64,000 bases of DNA from Faecalibacillus intestinalis (GTDB taxonomy: Bacteria > Bacillota_I > Bacilli_A > Erysipelotrichales > Coprobacillaceae), in assembly GCF_003024685.1 (NCBI RefSeq), contig NZ_PYLQ01000002.1:13062-77061 (forward strand). Direction: 5' to 3'. A model generated the notes under the pieces. It was given only the letters and a program-made list of their open reading frames with translations. It was not told the DNA's origin and made no database searches. This document shows, one piece after another, positions 1 through 8,778 of the stretch (within the stretch, counting starts at the first letter, position 1; the number at the start of each line of letters is the position of its first letter). Position numbers and translations under genes: made by a program.

Positions 1-626
1 ACTTTATGCCAATGGAAATGGTTTAATCCAGCAAACTTATAAGTTAATTGATCTAATGTTTTACCAATTGTTTTTGGTTCATCTAACATTGCTCCAACAG
101 GAACATTACATAAACCAATGACTTTATCCCATTTACCAAATCTCATGACAGCTTCAGTTACCATTCCTGATGGATTTGTAAAGTTAACAAGCCAAGCATC
201 TGGGCATAATTCTTTCATATCTTCAACGATTGATAAAATAACTGGAATTGTTCTTAAAGCTTTAAACATACCTCCAGCACCATTTGTTTCTTGACCTAAC
301 ATACCATAGCTAAATGGAATTCTTTCGTCTTTAATACGAGCATTTAATAAACCAACTCTAAATTGAGTTGTAACGAAATCTGCATCTTTTAACGCTTCTC
401 GACGATCTAATGTTAGATGAACTTTAACATCATAAGGAGAAGCATCCCACATACGTTGTGCCATTTTACCAACGATTTCTAATTTTTCTTTCCCATCTTC
501 AATATCGACAAGCCAAATTTCCTTGATTGGAAGTTCATCATATCTTTTAATAAATCCTTCCATTAACTCTGGTGTATAACTACTTCCTCCACCAATTGTT
601 ACAATTTTTACAGGTTTTTTACTCAT
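1..626 (-). CDS. licH: 6-phospho-beta-glucosidase, GH4 family (partial, C-terminus outside window)
   Basis: Hydrolyses 6-phospho-beta-glucosides such as cellobiose-6-phosphate in the cytoplasm after PTS uptake; GH4 enzymes use NAD+ and a divalent metal. About 208 N-terminal codons are present. Seen: the nucleotide-binding start KIVTIGGGSSYTPEL, the GH4 signature GQETNGAGG, the stretch TNPSGMVTEA, the metal-site Cys in GLCNVPVG, and GLNHFHWHK at the window edge. The ATG at 626 follows AGGAGG with normal spacing. The wording is the LicH/CelF kind rather than the GlvA kind seen at 46569-47900. An RpiR regulator lies directly upstream on the same strand. Family assignment is firm; the beta specificity is inferred from motif resemblance. 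Confidence 0.88.
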   Translation of the reverse strand, partial: MSKKPVKIVTIGGGSSYTPELMEGFIKRYDELPIKEIWLVDIEDGKEKLEIVGKMAQRMWDASPYDVKVHLTLDRREALKDADFVTTQFRVGLLNARIKDERIPFSYGMLGQETNGAGGMFKALRTIPVILSIVEDMKELCPDAWLVNFTNPSGMVTEAVMRFGKWDKVIGLCNVPVGAMLDEPKTIGKTLDQLTYKFAGLNHFHWHK

Positions 627-735
627 TTTTATATCCTCCTTATTTTTACAAAACTATTCTAGTTTTATACTTTTCTTAAATCAATAAAGAGGAATTTTAT
701 AGTTACACTGTTCCAACAAAACAAACATAATTCAA

Positions 736-764
736 ACAAAAATAGAGAACACTGTTCCCTATTT
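736..764 (-). terminator. Terminator hairpin of the RpiR gene
   Basis: Read on the minus strand, AAATAG/CTATTT and GAAC/GTTC arms pair around a 3-nt loop with one internal mismatch, followed by TTTTTGTTTG. The stem overlaps the RpiR stop codon. The inner part (747-757) is also a perfect 11-bp palindrome, so it could double as an operator for the GH4 gene. Confidence 0.55.
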
Positions 765-1649
765 GATTAAATCATTGCTTGTATCTCTTATAAGTGACGA
801 TGTAAAATTTTCATATTCATCAGCAATCTTAATTTTTTTCTTTTTATTTTCTTTATAATTTAAGCTAAAATACATACTATACAATAAATCTAACAAATAA
901 AGTGTTGATAAATTCATAGAAAAAGTTCCCAAATTGTTTCTAATTTTTTCTCTTGTAGAAACATGTAGAACACAACGTGATAAAGAAGATAAAGTATTCG
1001 TTCCAAATGATGTAATAGTAATAAAATCGATATTTCTTTCATTTAATTTATTCGCCATTCTTATACAATTTTGTGTTTCACCTGTATAGCTAATTAAAAG
1101 AAAACAGGCATCTCCTTTATTTAAATAACAAGCCTCATAATATGGTTCATCGATACTTTGATATACATTTACATGTTTTCCTATTCTAGCCATTTTATCT
1201 CTAAAAGTTAAAGCAAGATCATTTTGCGATCCAGAAGAAATAATATAAATATTTTTATTGTTTTTTAATAAATTCAATGATTTTCTTAACATATCGTGAT
1301 CCAATAGTGAATGTGTGTCATCAATTATTTCATGATACAATGAACACATTTTATTTGATATTGTTTGTATGTTATCTTCTGTCATAAAAGGTATACTGGG
1401 GTTTATATCTGAAAAATTCGAATTTAAATAGTGAAGTTCTTCGACATACATTTCTTTAAATTCTTCAAATCCAGTAAATCCTAATTTTTGACAAAGTCGT
1501 ATTATTGATGATGGCGAACAATACAATCTCTTTGATATTTCACGTGTTGATTGTCTTGCAATTTCTTCCTTTTGATTCAAAAAATACTTTACTATTTCTT
1601 TTTCTGCATACGTAAAATCAAAAGACTTTAATTTATCACTTATTAACAT
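759..1649 (-). CDS. RpiR-family transcriptional regulator (HTH + SIS)
   Basis: DNA-binding regulator that senses a phospho-sugar. The N-terminal RpiR helix-turn-helix spans about residues 1-75 (STREISKRLYCSPSSIIRLC is the recognition region). The SIS sugar-phosphate domain spans about 110-250, with IYIISSGSQNDLA and LLISYTGETQN typical of SIS loops. ATG 1649 is preferred over 1661, because GATGAGG lies 7 nt before it whereas the earlier ATG abuts its purine tract. It is transcribed toward the GH4 gene (626-1), which it most likely controls. Effector and sign of control are unknown. Confidence 0.85.
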   Translation of the reverse strand: MLISDKLKSFDFTYAEKEIVKYFLNQKEEIARQSTREISKRLYCSPSSIIRLCQKLGFTGFEEFKEMYVEELHYLNSNFSDINPSIPFMTEDNIQTISNKMCSLYHEIIDDTHSLLDHDMLRKSLNLLKNNKNIYIISSGSQNDLALTFRDKMARIGKHVNVYQSIDEPYYEACYLNKGDACFLLISYTGETQNCIRMANKLNERNIDFITITSFGTNTLSSLSRCVLHVSTREKIRNNLGTFSMNLSTLYLLDLLYSMYFSLNYKENKKKKIKIADEYENFTSSLIRDTSNDLIK

Positions 1650-1798
1650 TTTTAACCTCATCCCTTTTCAATTCTATAAAGATTATACCTACAACATAAA
1701 TTATTTTTAACCATAAAAGCCCATCTAATTCACTATGAATCCACTGAGCTTTATTCATTATATTCTTATCTTCAATAAGTATTTGTAAAAAACCTAGG

Positions 1799-2278
1799 CT
1801 ACTTATGGTACGTTTGATTGTTCATAATTTTGAATGCTCGATAGACTTGTTCAACTAAGATAAGCTTCATTAATTGATGTGGAAAAGTCATTTTAGAGAA
1901 ACATAAACGATAATTTGCTCTTTGTAATAAAGATTTTCCTAAACCTAAAGAACCCCCAATCACAAAAGTAATCGTACTCTTTCCTCTAATCATACATTCT
2001 TCAATATGTTTTGAAAAAGCCACACTATCTATTTCTTTTCCATGTAGATCTAAAACGATAACATATTCATCATCTTTAATTTTAGCAACAATTTTATCTG
2101 CTTCTTTATCTTTGATGATATTTTCTACATTTTCACTTGCATTGTCAGGAATTGGTTCATCTGGTACTTCAACCATTTCTACTTTACAGTAAGCATTCAA
2201 TCTTTTGACATATTCATTGATTCCATTAACAAGATATTTTTCTTTAAGCTTACCAATTGTTAAGATTCTAATTTTCAT
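1799..2278 (-). CDS. rlmH: 23S rRNA (pseudouridine1915-N3)-methyltransferase RlmH
   Basis: SPOUT-class methyltransferase that methylates pseudouridine 1915 in helix 69 of 23S rRNA, using SAM. The protein is 159 aa, the usual length. The knot region FVIGGSLGLG and the conserved C-terminal end QTYHK are present. The ATG at 2278 follows GGAGG by 4 nt. The gene overlaps the end of the upstream metallo-hydrolase gene by 11 bp, indicating translational coupling. In B. subtilis rlmH also lies downstream of the wal operon, so the order WalJ-like then RlmH is conserved. Confidence 0.95.
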   Translation of the reverse strand: MKIRILTIGKLKEKYLVNGINEYVKRLNAYCKVEMVEVPDEPIPDNASENVENIIKDKEADKIVAKIKDDEYVIVLDLHGKEIDSVAFSKHIEECMIRGKSTITFVIGGSLGLGKSLLQRANYRLCFSKMTFPHQLMKLILVEQVYRAFKIMNNQTYHK

Positions 2279-3017
2279 AATGTCCTCCAGAAACAATTTC
2301 TTTTTGATCTGCGATCTTTATATTATCAAAATATATATGTTCTTCGTCAAAAACTCTTTGATATGTATCCAATGCCATTTCTTTTGTATTAGCTTCTTGT
2401 GATAAATGGGCCAAACAAATTTCTTTTGTATTTTCACCAATCACCTGCGCCATAACATGTGCACTATATTCATTATTAAGATGGCCCTTATCTCCAAAAA
2501 TACGATTTTTTAAAAATAAAGGTCTTCTTGTATTCATTAACATCTCAATATCATGATTACTTTCAAAAATATAGTAATCTAAATTTTTTATATATTCCAT
2601 ATTCTTTTGTGAAACATAACCTGTATCTGTCATATAGAGAATTGTTTCATCTTTTCCTTTGATTACAAACCCTAAAGGGGATGTTGCATCATGTGATAAA
2701 GGTAATGGTGTAATTATATAATGATCTAATTGTATATTTTGATAATTTTCTAATTCATGACTTTCATCTATACCAGGGATGCATCCTTTTCCACAATAAA
2801 CAATACTTTGATCAAAGATACCAATATTTTTATTATGGTCAATATGATCATGTGTTAATAAAACATGATGAATATCACTTTCACGAAATCCTAATTGATT
2901 AAGTTTTGTATAAAGTTGTCTTTTACTAATTCCACAATCAATTAAAAGTCCGTTTCCTTGATCATAAATGAAAATACTGTTTCCTTTAGAACCACTTGCT
3001 AAGACATGATATTTCAT
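2268..3017 (-). CDS. Metallo-beta-lactamase-fold hydrolase, WalJ/YycJ-like
   Basis: Putative metal-dependent hydrolase or exonuclease of the WalJ/YycJ group, linked in other Firmicutes to cell-wall and DNA-replication coordination. The protein is 249 aa. The metal-binding motif THDHIDH (His56, His58, Asp60, His61) and later ligand regions TDTGYVS and ESNHD are present. ATG 3017 follows GGAGG. WalR/WalK genes are not in the window; the gene sits between rpmE and rlmH. The catalytic fold is clear, the exact substrate is not. Confidence 0.85.
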   Translation of the reverse strand: MKYHVLASGSKGNSIFIYDQGNGLLIDCGISKRQLYTKLNQLGFRESDIHHVLLTHDHIDHNKNIGIFDQSIVYCGKGCIPGIDESHELENYQNIQLDHYIITPLPLSHDATSPLGFVIKGKDETILYMTDTGYVSQKNMEYIKNLDYYIFESNHDIEMLMNTRRPLFLKNRIFGDKGHLNNEYSAHVMAQVIGENTKEICLAHLSQEANTKEMALDTYQRVFDEEHIYFDNIKIADQKEIVSGGHYEN

Positions 3018-3059
3018 TTTTTCCTCCAAAACAAAAATGAGTACCAAGTACTCATTTTC

Positions 3060-3263
3060 TTATTTAAGTCCGTATTTTTTGTTGAATTTTTCAACACGTC
3101 CATCAGCACTAGCAAATCTTTGTTTTCCAGTATAGAATGGATGACAGTTAGAACAAGTATCAACACGTACTTCATCTAATACTGAACCACTTTCAAATTC
3201 TGCTCCACATGATGTACAAACTACTTTTACTTTTTTGTAATTTGGATGAATTCCTTTTTTCAT
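3060..3263 (-). CDS. rpmE: 50S ribosomal protein L31 (zinc-binding type)
   Basis: Large-subunit protein contributing to the central intersubunit bridge. The protein is 67 aa. Four cysteines (VCTSC and TCSNC) form the zinc site of the C+ type, and the family hallmark HPFYTGKQ follows. The start is preceded by AAGGAG. A well-formed sigma-A promoter and a leader hairpin lie upstream (3281-3347). Its own transcription unit may run on into the metallo-hydrolase gene, which begins 42 bp downstream. Confidence 0.97.
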   Translation of the reverse strand: MKKGIHPNYKKVKVVCTSCGAEFESGSVLDEVRVDTCSNCHPFYTGKQRFASADGRVEKFNKKYGLK

Positions 3264-3280
3264 TGTTATTTCTCCTTCCG

Positions 3281-3347
3281 CCTTGTAGATTTCTCACTAC
3301 AAAGTAAGTTGCTATGATATATTAACATTAAATTATGTTGTTTTCAA
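3281..3347 (-). promoter_or_regulatory. rpmE promoter and possible L31 leader hairpin
   Basis: On the minus strand TTGAAA (3347-3342), a 17-bp spacer and TAATAT (3324-3319) form a good sigma-A promoter. The resulting 5' leader is about 50 nt and holds an 8-bp stem, CTTTGTAG pairing with CTACAAGG (3304-3281), ending just before the ribosome site. L31 autoregulatory leaders are known in Firmicutes; that this is one is inference from position and structure. Confidence 0.55.
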
Positions 3348-3363
3348 GCCCTTTTTTATAATT

Positions 3364-4629
3364 TTAATCATCAACTTTGATTCTTCTAATAACAGCACCT
3401 AAAGTAATTAATTTTTGATCGATATTCGCATATCCTCTATCTATATGATATACATTGCTAATTTCTGTAATTCCATCAGCGATTAACCCTGCTATTAACA
3501 ATGCTGCTCCGCATCTTAAATCTGTTGCTTCTACTTTTGCTCCTTTTAATGGTGTTTTTCCATTTATATAACACATTGATTCATCTAATTCTATATTTGC
3601 ACCCATCTTATTAAGTTGTTCACAATGTCTAAATCTCTCTGGATAAATTGTTTCTATTACTTGTGATTGTCCGTTTGCTTGTGTAAGCAGTGCTGTTAAT
3701 GGCTGTTGTAGATCTGTTGCAAAACCTGGATATACCTGTGTTCTGACATCGACTGCATTAAAGTTCTTGTTATCACCATAAACAATAATACTATCACCAA
3801 CATTTTCCATTTTAACACCCATTTCTTTCAATTTTGAAATAAGTGATTCCAAATGTTGTGGAATGATATTTTGAATAATAACTCTTTCTCCTGCAGCTGC
3901 TGCCATAATTAAGAATGTCCCTGCTTCAATACGATCTGGAATGATTTCATGAGTACATCCTTTTAGATGTTCTACTCCTTCAATCGTAATCGTATCAGTA
4001 CCAGCACCTCTAATTTTAGCTCCCATTTTTGTAAGCAAGTTTACTACATCAATGATTTCTGGTTCTTTTGCTGCATTTTCAATAACTGTTTTTCCTTCAG
4101 CTTTTACTGCTGCTAACAAGATATTGATTGTTGCTCCTACTGAAGCAAAATCTAAATATATTTTTGCACCTACTAAACGATCTGCTGTAATTACATGCGC
4201 ACCATCAACAAATTCTACTTTGGCACCCAATGCTTCAAATCCTTTAATATGTAAATCTATCGGACGAGGTCCTAAAAAGCAACCACCTGGTGCTTTCATC
4301 ACAACTTTTTTACATTTTCCAAGTAATGCTCCCATTAAATAATATGATGCTCTTAACTTATCAACGGCATCTGACACTAATGGAACATTTTCCATACGAG
4401 AGGGATCAACAATTAAACTATCATGACTTCTTAATACTGTACAATTAAGTTCTTCTAATAAAACTGCTAAAGCGTCCACATCGCTGATTTCTGGTACACC
4501 ATAAATCGTTACAGGACTATCTGCTAAAATAATAGCTGGAATAAGTGCTACAGTGGCATTTTTTGCACCCGAGATTTCTACTGTACCATTTAATTTATGT
4601 CCGCCTTCAATCGCAATAATTTCACTCAT
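3364..4629 (-). CDS. murA: UDP-N-acetylglucosamine 1-carboxyvinyltransferase
   Basis: First committed step of peptidoglycan synthesis: transfers enolpyruvate from PEP to UDP-GlcNAc in the cytoplasm. The protein is 421 aa, the standard length. Lys23-Asn24 (GAKNA) and the catalytic loop [13 protein letters not shown] with Cys117 are intact, so fosfomycin sensitivity is predicted. ATG 4629 has AAGGGG upstream. Low-GC Firmicutes usually carry two murA paralogues; which one this is cannot be decided here. Confidence 0.96.
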   Translation of the reverse strand: MSEIIAIEGGHKLNGTVEISGAKNATVALIPAIILADSPVTIYGVPEISDVDALAVLLEELNCTVLRSHDSLIVDPSRMENVPLVSDAVDKLRASYYLMGALLGKCKKVVMKAPGGCFLGPRPIDLHIKGFEALGAKVEFVDGAHVITADRLVGAKIYLDFASVGATINILLAAVKAEGKTVIENAAKEPEIIDVVNLLTKMGAKIRGAGTDTITIEGVEHLKGCTHEIIPDRIEAGTFLIMAAAAGERVIIQNIIPQHLESLISKLKEMGVKMENVGDSIIVYGDNKNFNAVDVRTQVYPGFATDLQQPLTALLTQANGQSQVIETIYPERFRHCEQLNKMGANIELDESMCYINGKTPLKGAKVEATDLRCGAALLIAGLIADGITEISNVYHIDRGYANIDQKLITLGAVIRRIKVDD

Positions 4630-4719
4630 GACTTTACCCCTTTTCTTCTATCTATATTCCCTAATACTATATTATAAATTCATTAAAAAAACAACTTAAT
4701 AAAGAGATTTCACATAAAC

Positions 4720-4745
4720 AAAAAAAGCCCGAAGGCTTTTTTTAT
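4720..4745 (-). terminator. Intrinsic terminator after fba
   Basis: Minus-strand stem AAAAGCC/GGCTTTT closed by a TTCG tetraloop and followed by a T run, 5 bp after the fba stop. The sequence is also T-flanked on the other strand. Confidence 0.85.
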
Positions 4746-4749
4746 TTGA

Positions 4750-5616
4750 TTAAGCTTTACCGATACAACCAAATACTTCCATTCTATCTTTAACACATTG
4801 TTTGATAGCTTCTGCACCTGGTGCTAATAATTTACGAGGATCATATCCTTTTCCTTCTAAATCTTTTCCAGCTTCAATGTATTTACGTGTAGCTTCTTGG
4901 AAATATAATTGACATTCAGTGTTTACGTTTACTTTAGATACTCCTAAAGTGATTGCTTTTTTGATCATTTCATCAGGAATTCCTGAACCACCATGTAATA
5001 CTAATGGTAATTTCCCAGTTTCAGCTTGGATTGCATCTAATGCATCAAAGTCTAATCCTTCCCAGTTTGCTGGGTATTTACCATGAATATTTCCGATACC
5101 TGCAGCTAAGAAATCTACTCCTAAATCTGCGATTGATCTACATTCTTTTGGATCAGCTACTTCACCTTTACCGATGACACCATCTTCTTCTCCACCGATT
5201 GATCCAACTTCTGCTTCTACTGAAACACCTTTTGAATGACATAATTCAACGATTTCTTTTGTTTTTTCGATGTTTTCTTCGATTCCATAATGAGAACCAT
5301 CAAACATGATTGAAGAGAAACCTGCATCTAAAGCAGCTTTAGCTCCTTCGTATGAACCATGATCTAAGTGTAAAGCTACTGGTACAGTGATATTTAATGC
5401 TTCTACCATTGCTTTAACCATTGCTGCAACTGTTGTATACCCAGTCATATATTTAGCAGCACCTTCTGAAACACCTAAGATTACTGGCGCTTTTAATTCT
5501 TCTGCAGTTAATAATACTGATTTAGTCCATTCTAAGTTGTTGATATTGAATTGACCTACTGCATAATGTCCTTCTTTAGCTTTCTTTAACATTTCTGTTG
5601 CTGATACTAATCCCAT
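4750..5616 (-). CDS. fba: Class II fructose-1,6-bisphosphate aldolase
   Basis: Zinc-dependent glycolytic aldolase (fructose-1,6-bisphosphate to DHAP and glyceraldehyde-3-phosphate). The protein is 288 aa. The class II motif LHLDHGSYEGAK (Asp85, zinc ligand His86), acidic EAEVGSIGGEEDG, GNIHGKYP and LHGGSGIP are all present. ATG 5616 follows AAGGAGAT. The gene appears monocistronic, with its own terminator at 4720-4745. A close tagatose-bisphosphate aldolase is the only realistic alternative. Confidence 0.93.
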   Translation of the reverse strand: MGLVSATEMLKKAKEGHYAVGQFNINNLEWTKSVLLTAEELKAPVILGVSEGAAKYMTGYTTVAAMVKAMVEALNITVPVALHLDHGSYEGAKAALDAGFSSIMFDGSHYGIEENIEKTKEIVELCHSKGVSVEAEVGSIGGEEDGVIGKGEVADPKECRSIADLGVDFLAAGIGNIHGKYPANWEGLDFDALDAIQAETGKLPLVLHGGSGIPDEMIKKAITLGVSKVNVNTECQLYFQEATRKYIEAGKDLEGKGYDPRKLLAPGAEAIKQCVKDRMEVFGCIGKA

Positions 5617-5695
5617 AACAAATCTCCTTTTCTTTTTTTCGGTTATATAATACTATCTTTTATTTAGAATTTCCATAGTTTTTATCATAAAAACC

Positions 5696-6865
5696 TTATT
5701 TTCCAAAAGCTTTTAATAATCTTTGACAAGCATCTTCTAAAACACTTCTTGGAATTGCAAAATTAAATCTTTCAAAACCTTCTCCACCTGTTCCAAAGAT
5801 ATATCCTTCATCTAACCATAAACCGGCTTTTTCTAACATTGTTTTTTCTAATTCATCTTTATTTAAACCACATTTTCTAAAATCAACCCATCCTAAATAT
5901 AAACCTTCTGGTTTAACTAAATGAATATGAGGTAAATTTTCTTTTAAGAATTCATCGAAATAAGTAAAGTTATCATAAACATATTCCAACATTTCATCTA
6001 CCCATAATTCACATTCATTATAGGCTGTCATACAAGCAATAATACCTAAGAAGTTTGGTTCATTAACCCCATAACGATTCATTGTTTCTTGATAAACTTT
6101 TCTTAATTTTTCATTCGCAATAATAATATTAGATGTTTGTAGTCCTGCTAAGTTAAATGTTTTTGATGGAGCAGTTAAAACAACAGAGAATTCTTTATAA
6201 CTTTCATCTACATTATAGAAAGGAATATGTACATGATCTCCATAAACAAAATCTTCATGAATTTCATCAACAATGACTAAAACATCATGTTTTTTACAAA
6301 TTTCCCCAATTTGTTTTAATTCATCTTCTTTCCATACTTTTCCAATTGGGTTATACGGATTACATAAAATAAACATTTTAACATCATTTTCTACAATCGC
6401 TTTTTCAAAAGCATCATAATCCATTTCATAAAAACCATCTTTATAAACCATTTGATTTTCAATAATTCTACGATGATTTAATTCAATTGAAAAATCAAAT
6501 GGATAATATACAGGCTTATTAATAATAATGGCATCATTTTCCTTTGTATAAGCATTTACACATAATTTAATAGCTGTTACCACACCTGGTGTTGGGATGA
6601 TCCATTCTTTATCGACATGAAAATCATGTCTTCTTTTCATCCAAGAAATAACCGCATCAAAATACTCATCTGGCGCAAATGAATACCCATAAACGCCTTG
6701 TTTAATTCTTTTAACTAAAGCATTTTCAATTTCCTTTGGTGATTTAAAATCCATATCTGCAACCCACATAGGTAACACATCTTTAGGTTTATTCTTTGCT
6801 TCAATCGTATCCCATTTAGCACAATTTGTTCCTTTTCTATCTACAACTTCATCAAAATCAAACAT
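5696..6865 (-). CDS. MalY/PatB-type PLP-dependent C-S lyase (cystathionine beta-lyase-like aminotransferase fold)
   Basis: Fold-type I PLP enzyme that typically cleaves C-S bonds (cystathionine or S-conjugates) to pyruvate, ammonia and a thiol. The protein is 389 aa. CNPYNPIGKVW, DEIHEDFVYG and the PLP lysine K235 in TAPSKTFNLAG are seen. MalY of E. coli also modulates the maltose regulon. A paralogue lies at 10405-11580. The TrmH-type gene begins 11 bp upstream, so these genes are probably co-transcribed. Family is sure; the natural substrate is not. Confidence 0.88.
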   Translation of the reverse strand: MFDFDEVVDRKGTNCAKWDTIEAKNKPKDVLPMWVADMDFKSPKEIENALVKRIKQGVYGYSFAPDEYFDAVISWMKRRHDFHVDKEWIIPTPGVVTAIKLCVNAYTKENDAIIINKPVYYPFDFSIELNHRRIIENQMVYKDGFYEMDYDAFEKAIVENDVKMFILCNPYNPIGKVWKEDELKQIGEICKKHDVLVIVDEIHEDFVYGDHVHIPFYNVDESYKEFSVVLTAPSKTFNLAGLQTSNIIIANEKLRKVYQETMNRYGVNEPNFLGIIACMTAYNECELWVDEMLEYVYDNFTYFDEFLKENLPHIHLVKPEGLYLGWVDFRKCGLNKDELEKTMLEKAGLWLDEGYIFGTGGEGFERFNFAIPRSVLEDACQRLLKAFGK

Positions 6866-6876
6866 ACTTTTCTCTC

Positions 6877-7614
6877 CTATAACACTTCTTTATCTTTAAA
6901 TTCATCTTTTGAAAAATGCATTAAAGTCATTCCTAAAGCCATGGAAAGATTCAATGAATCTATATAATGACTATGAGGAATAAAAATAGATTTTCCATAA
7001 TCTAGATATTCATCAGGTAAACCACTACTTTCATTACCAAAAACAAGTGAATGATAGCCTTTTTTTGATTCAACCTTATGAATATTCGTTGCTCCTTTCA
7101 ACATCAATGTATAAATATCATGACTTGGAAATCTTTTTAAATAATCTTCAAAACTATCAAAATACTCAATATTCAAATGAAACATCGCTCCCATCGAAGC
7201 TCTTAAAACACGAGGATCAAAAACATCGACACCTGGTCTAATAATCGCTAAATTATAATAATTGAATCCTAACATCGTTCTCATAATTGTCCCCATATTT
7301 CCCATATCTCCAGGATTTACTAAAACAACATGATTTCCTTCTTGTAAAGTCATTTCATATTTTTTAATGATTGCTATCGCAAAACAATTATCTTTTTTTG
7401 ATAATTTTTGAATTGTATTATCACTTTCAATCAATTCAATATGTTTTTCTCTACAAATTTCATCAATAATAGGAATACCTTTATTCTTATAAGAATTACT
7501 TTTTATATATACTCTTAAAACAAGATCAGGTCGATTTTTTAATAACTCAATCGTTTCAAAAACTCCTAAAGTATAGGTATAATCAAAATCCTTCTTATAT
7601 GCTTTAATCTTCAT
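6877..7614 (-). CDS. TrmH/SpoU-family RNA 2'-O-methyltransferase
   Basis: SPOUT methyltransferase acting on the 2'-OH of rRNA or tRNA with SAM. The protein is 245 aa. The three SpoU motifs are visible: NPGDMGNMGTIMRT, FGNESSGLP and DSLNLSMALG. A short N-terminal substrate-binding region (about residues 1-95) precedes the knot domain. It overlaps the small upstream gene by 11 bp. The exact RNA target cannot be told from sequence alone. Confidence 0.88.
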   Translation of the reverse strand: MKIKAYKKDFDYTYTLGVFETIELLKNRPDLVLRVYIKSNSYKNKGIPIIDEICREKHIELIESDNTIQKLSKKDNCFAIAIIKKYEMTLQEGNHVVLVNPGDMGNMGTIMRTMLGFNYYNLAIIRPGVDVFDPRVLRASMGAMFHLNIEYFDSFEDYLKRFPSHDIYTLMLKGATNIHKVESKKGYHSLVFGNESSGLPDEYLDYGKSIFIPHSHYIDSLNLSMALGMTLMHFSKDEFKDKEVL

Positions 7615-7870
7615 CTAATAAACCTTCTACTCTCTTTGTTTCTTCTTCTACACTTTCTTTTAAAGAAAGAAAATGTTTTTCTTCAAAATTAGCTCCTTGA
7701 TGAATTAAATCAATCAATTCATCATACTTACGACAAGCCAATTTCAATTGTGAATATTTGATGGTCACATCTAATTCATTTCCGGCATCAGCTGTAATTT
7801 TATTTACTTCATGATATACTTCTTTAAATTTAGCATCTAAGTCTACTTTTTGTTTCTTTCTAAAAAACAT
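7604..7870 (-). CDS. Small conserved-looking protein of unknown function
   Basis: Not recognised. An 88-aa, charged, predicted all-helical protein with no signal peptide or membrane segment (begins MFFRKKQKVDLDAKF, ends VEGLLDED). ATG 7870 is chosen because GGGAGG lies upstream at normal spacing. It overlaps the TrmH-type methyltransferase gene by 11 bp, so the two are probably translated together. It is divergent from rlmA (7969), sharing a 98-bp intergenic region. Confidence 0.7.
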   Translation of the reverse strand: MFFRKKQKVDLDAKFKEVYHEVNKITADAGNELDVTIKYSQLKLACRKYDELIDLIHQGANFEEKHFLSLKESVEEETKRVEGLLDED

Positions 7871-7968
7871 CAAGCATTCCTCCCTTGCCCTTAATAGTAT
7901 CACAAATTCATCATAAATTCAGTTAATTTTTAGATTGTCTTTTGTTATAATACATTCGAGGTGATACT

Positions 7969-8778
7969 ATGAAATTATTAGCTTGTCCCAAATGTCATCA
8001 ACAACTTCATTTAGAAAACAAAACACTTAAATGTGAAAACAATCATTGTTATGACATTTCTAAAAGAGGATATATCAATTTGTTATTAAACCCTGATAAA
8101 GCTACCAATAATCCAGGAGATAGTAAAGAATCTCTTGTCGCAAGAAAAGCATACTTAAATAAAGGCTATTATGATCCTATCTTAAATCAAGTGATTACGT
8201 GTATTGATGAATTCAAACATCAAGATGATTTAAGTATTTTAGATTTAGGATGTGGAGAAGGATATTATACTCAAGGTTTAAAAAAACATTTTGAAAACAG
8301 TGATATCTATGGTTTAGATATTTCCAAGATTGCTATTGATATGGCAACACGTTATCGTAAAGATGTTACTTGGCTTGTAGGAAATTCTAAAAATATTCCT
8401 ATTCTAGATCATAGTTTAGATTTTATCTGTGCTTTATTTACAGTAGTAAATCAAGATGAATTAAAAAGAGCACTTAAAGAAGATGGTTATATTATTCATG
8501 TTACTGCTAATAATCAACATTTAATTGAAATTAAAGAATTGATTTATGATGAAATTAAAGTAAAAAGTGATAAGTATATTCGTTTAGACTTTAATCAAGT
8601 GAAAAGTTATGACTTTAAAGAAAAAGTTCATATTTCTAATCGTGAAGATGCTTTAAATCTTTTAATGATGACACCACACTATTATCATATTAAAAAAGAA
8701 AAACGTGGCGTTTTAGATACTTTACAAGGTTTAGATATCACAATTGATATCAAAGTAACAGTTTATGCACTATCATAA
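7969..8778 (+). CDS. rlmA: 23S rRNA (guanine-N1)-methyltransferase RlmA-type
   Basis: SAM-dependent methyltransferase for the N1 of a guanine in helix 35 of 23S rRNA (G745 or G748 type). The N-terminal zinc knuckle uses CPKC and CENNHCYD (about residues 6-27), followed by the typical KRGYINLLL. The class I SAM site LDLGCGEGYY lies at about 90-100. The protein is 269 aa. GAGGTGATACT lies before ATG 7969. The next gene, an RluA-type synthase, overlaps by 14 bp. Homologues in some bacteria affect macrolide resistance; nothing here proves that role. Confidence 0.88.
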   Translation: MKLLACPKCHQQLHLENKTLKCENNHCYDISKRGYINLLLNPDKATNNPGDSKESLVARKAYLNKGYYDPILNQVITCIDEFKHQDDLSILDLGCGEGYYTQGLKKHFENSDIYGLDISKIAIDMATRYRKDVTWLVGNSKNIPILDHSLDFICALFTVVNQDELKRALKEDGYIIHVTANNQHLIEIKELIYDEIKVKSDKYIRLDFNQVKSYDFKEKVHISNREDALNLLMMTPHYYHIKKEKRGVLDTLQGLDITIDIKVTVYALS

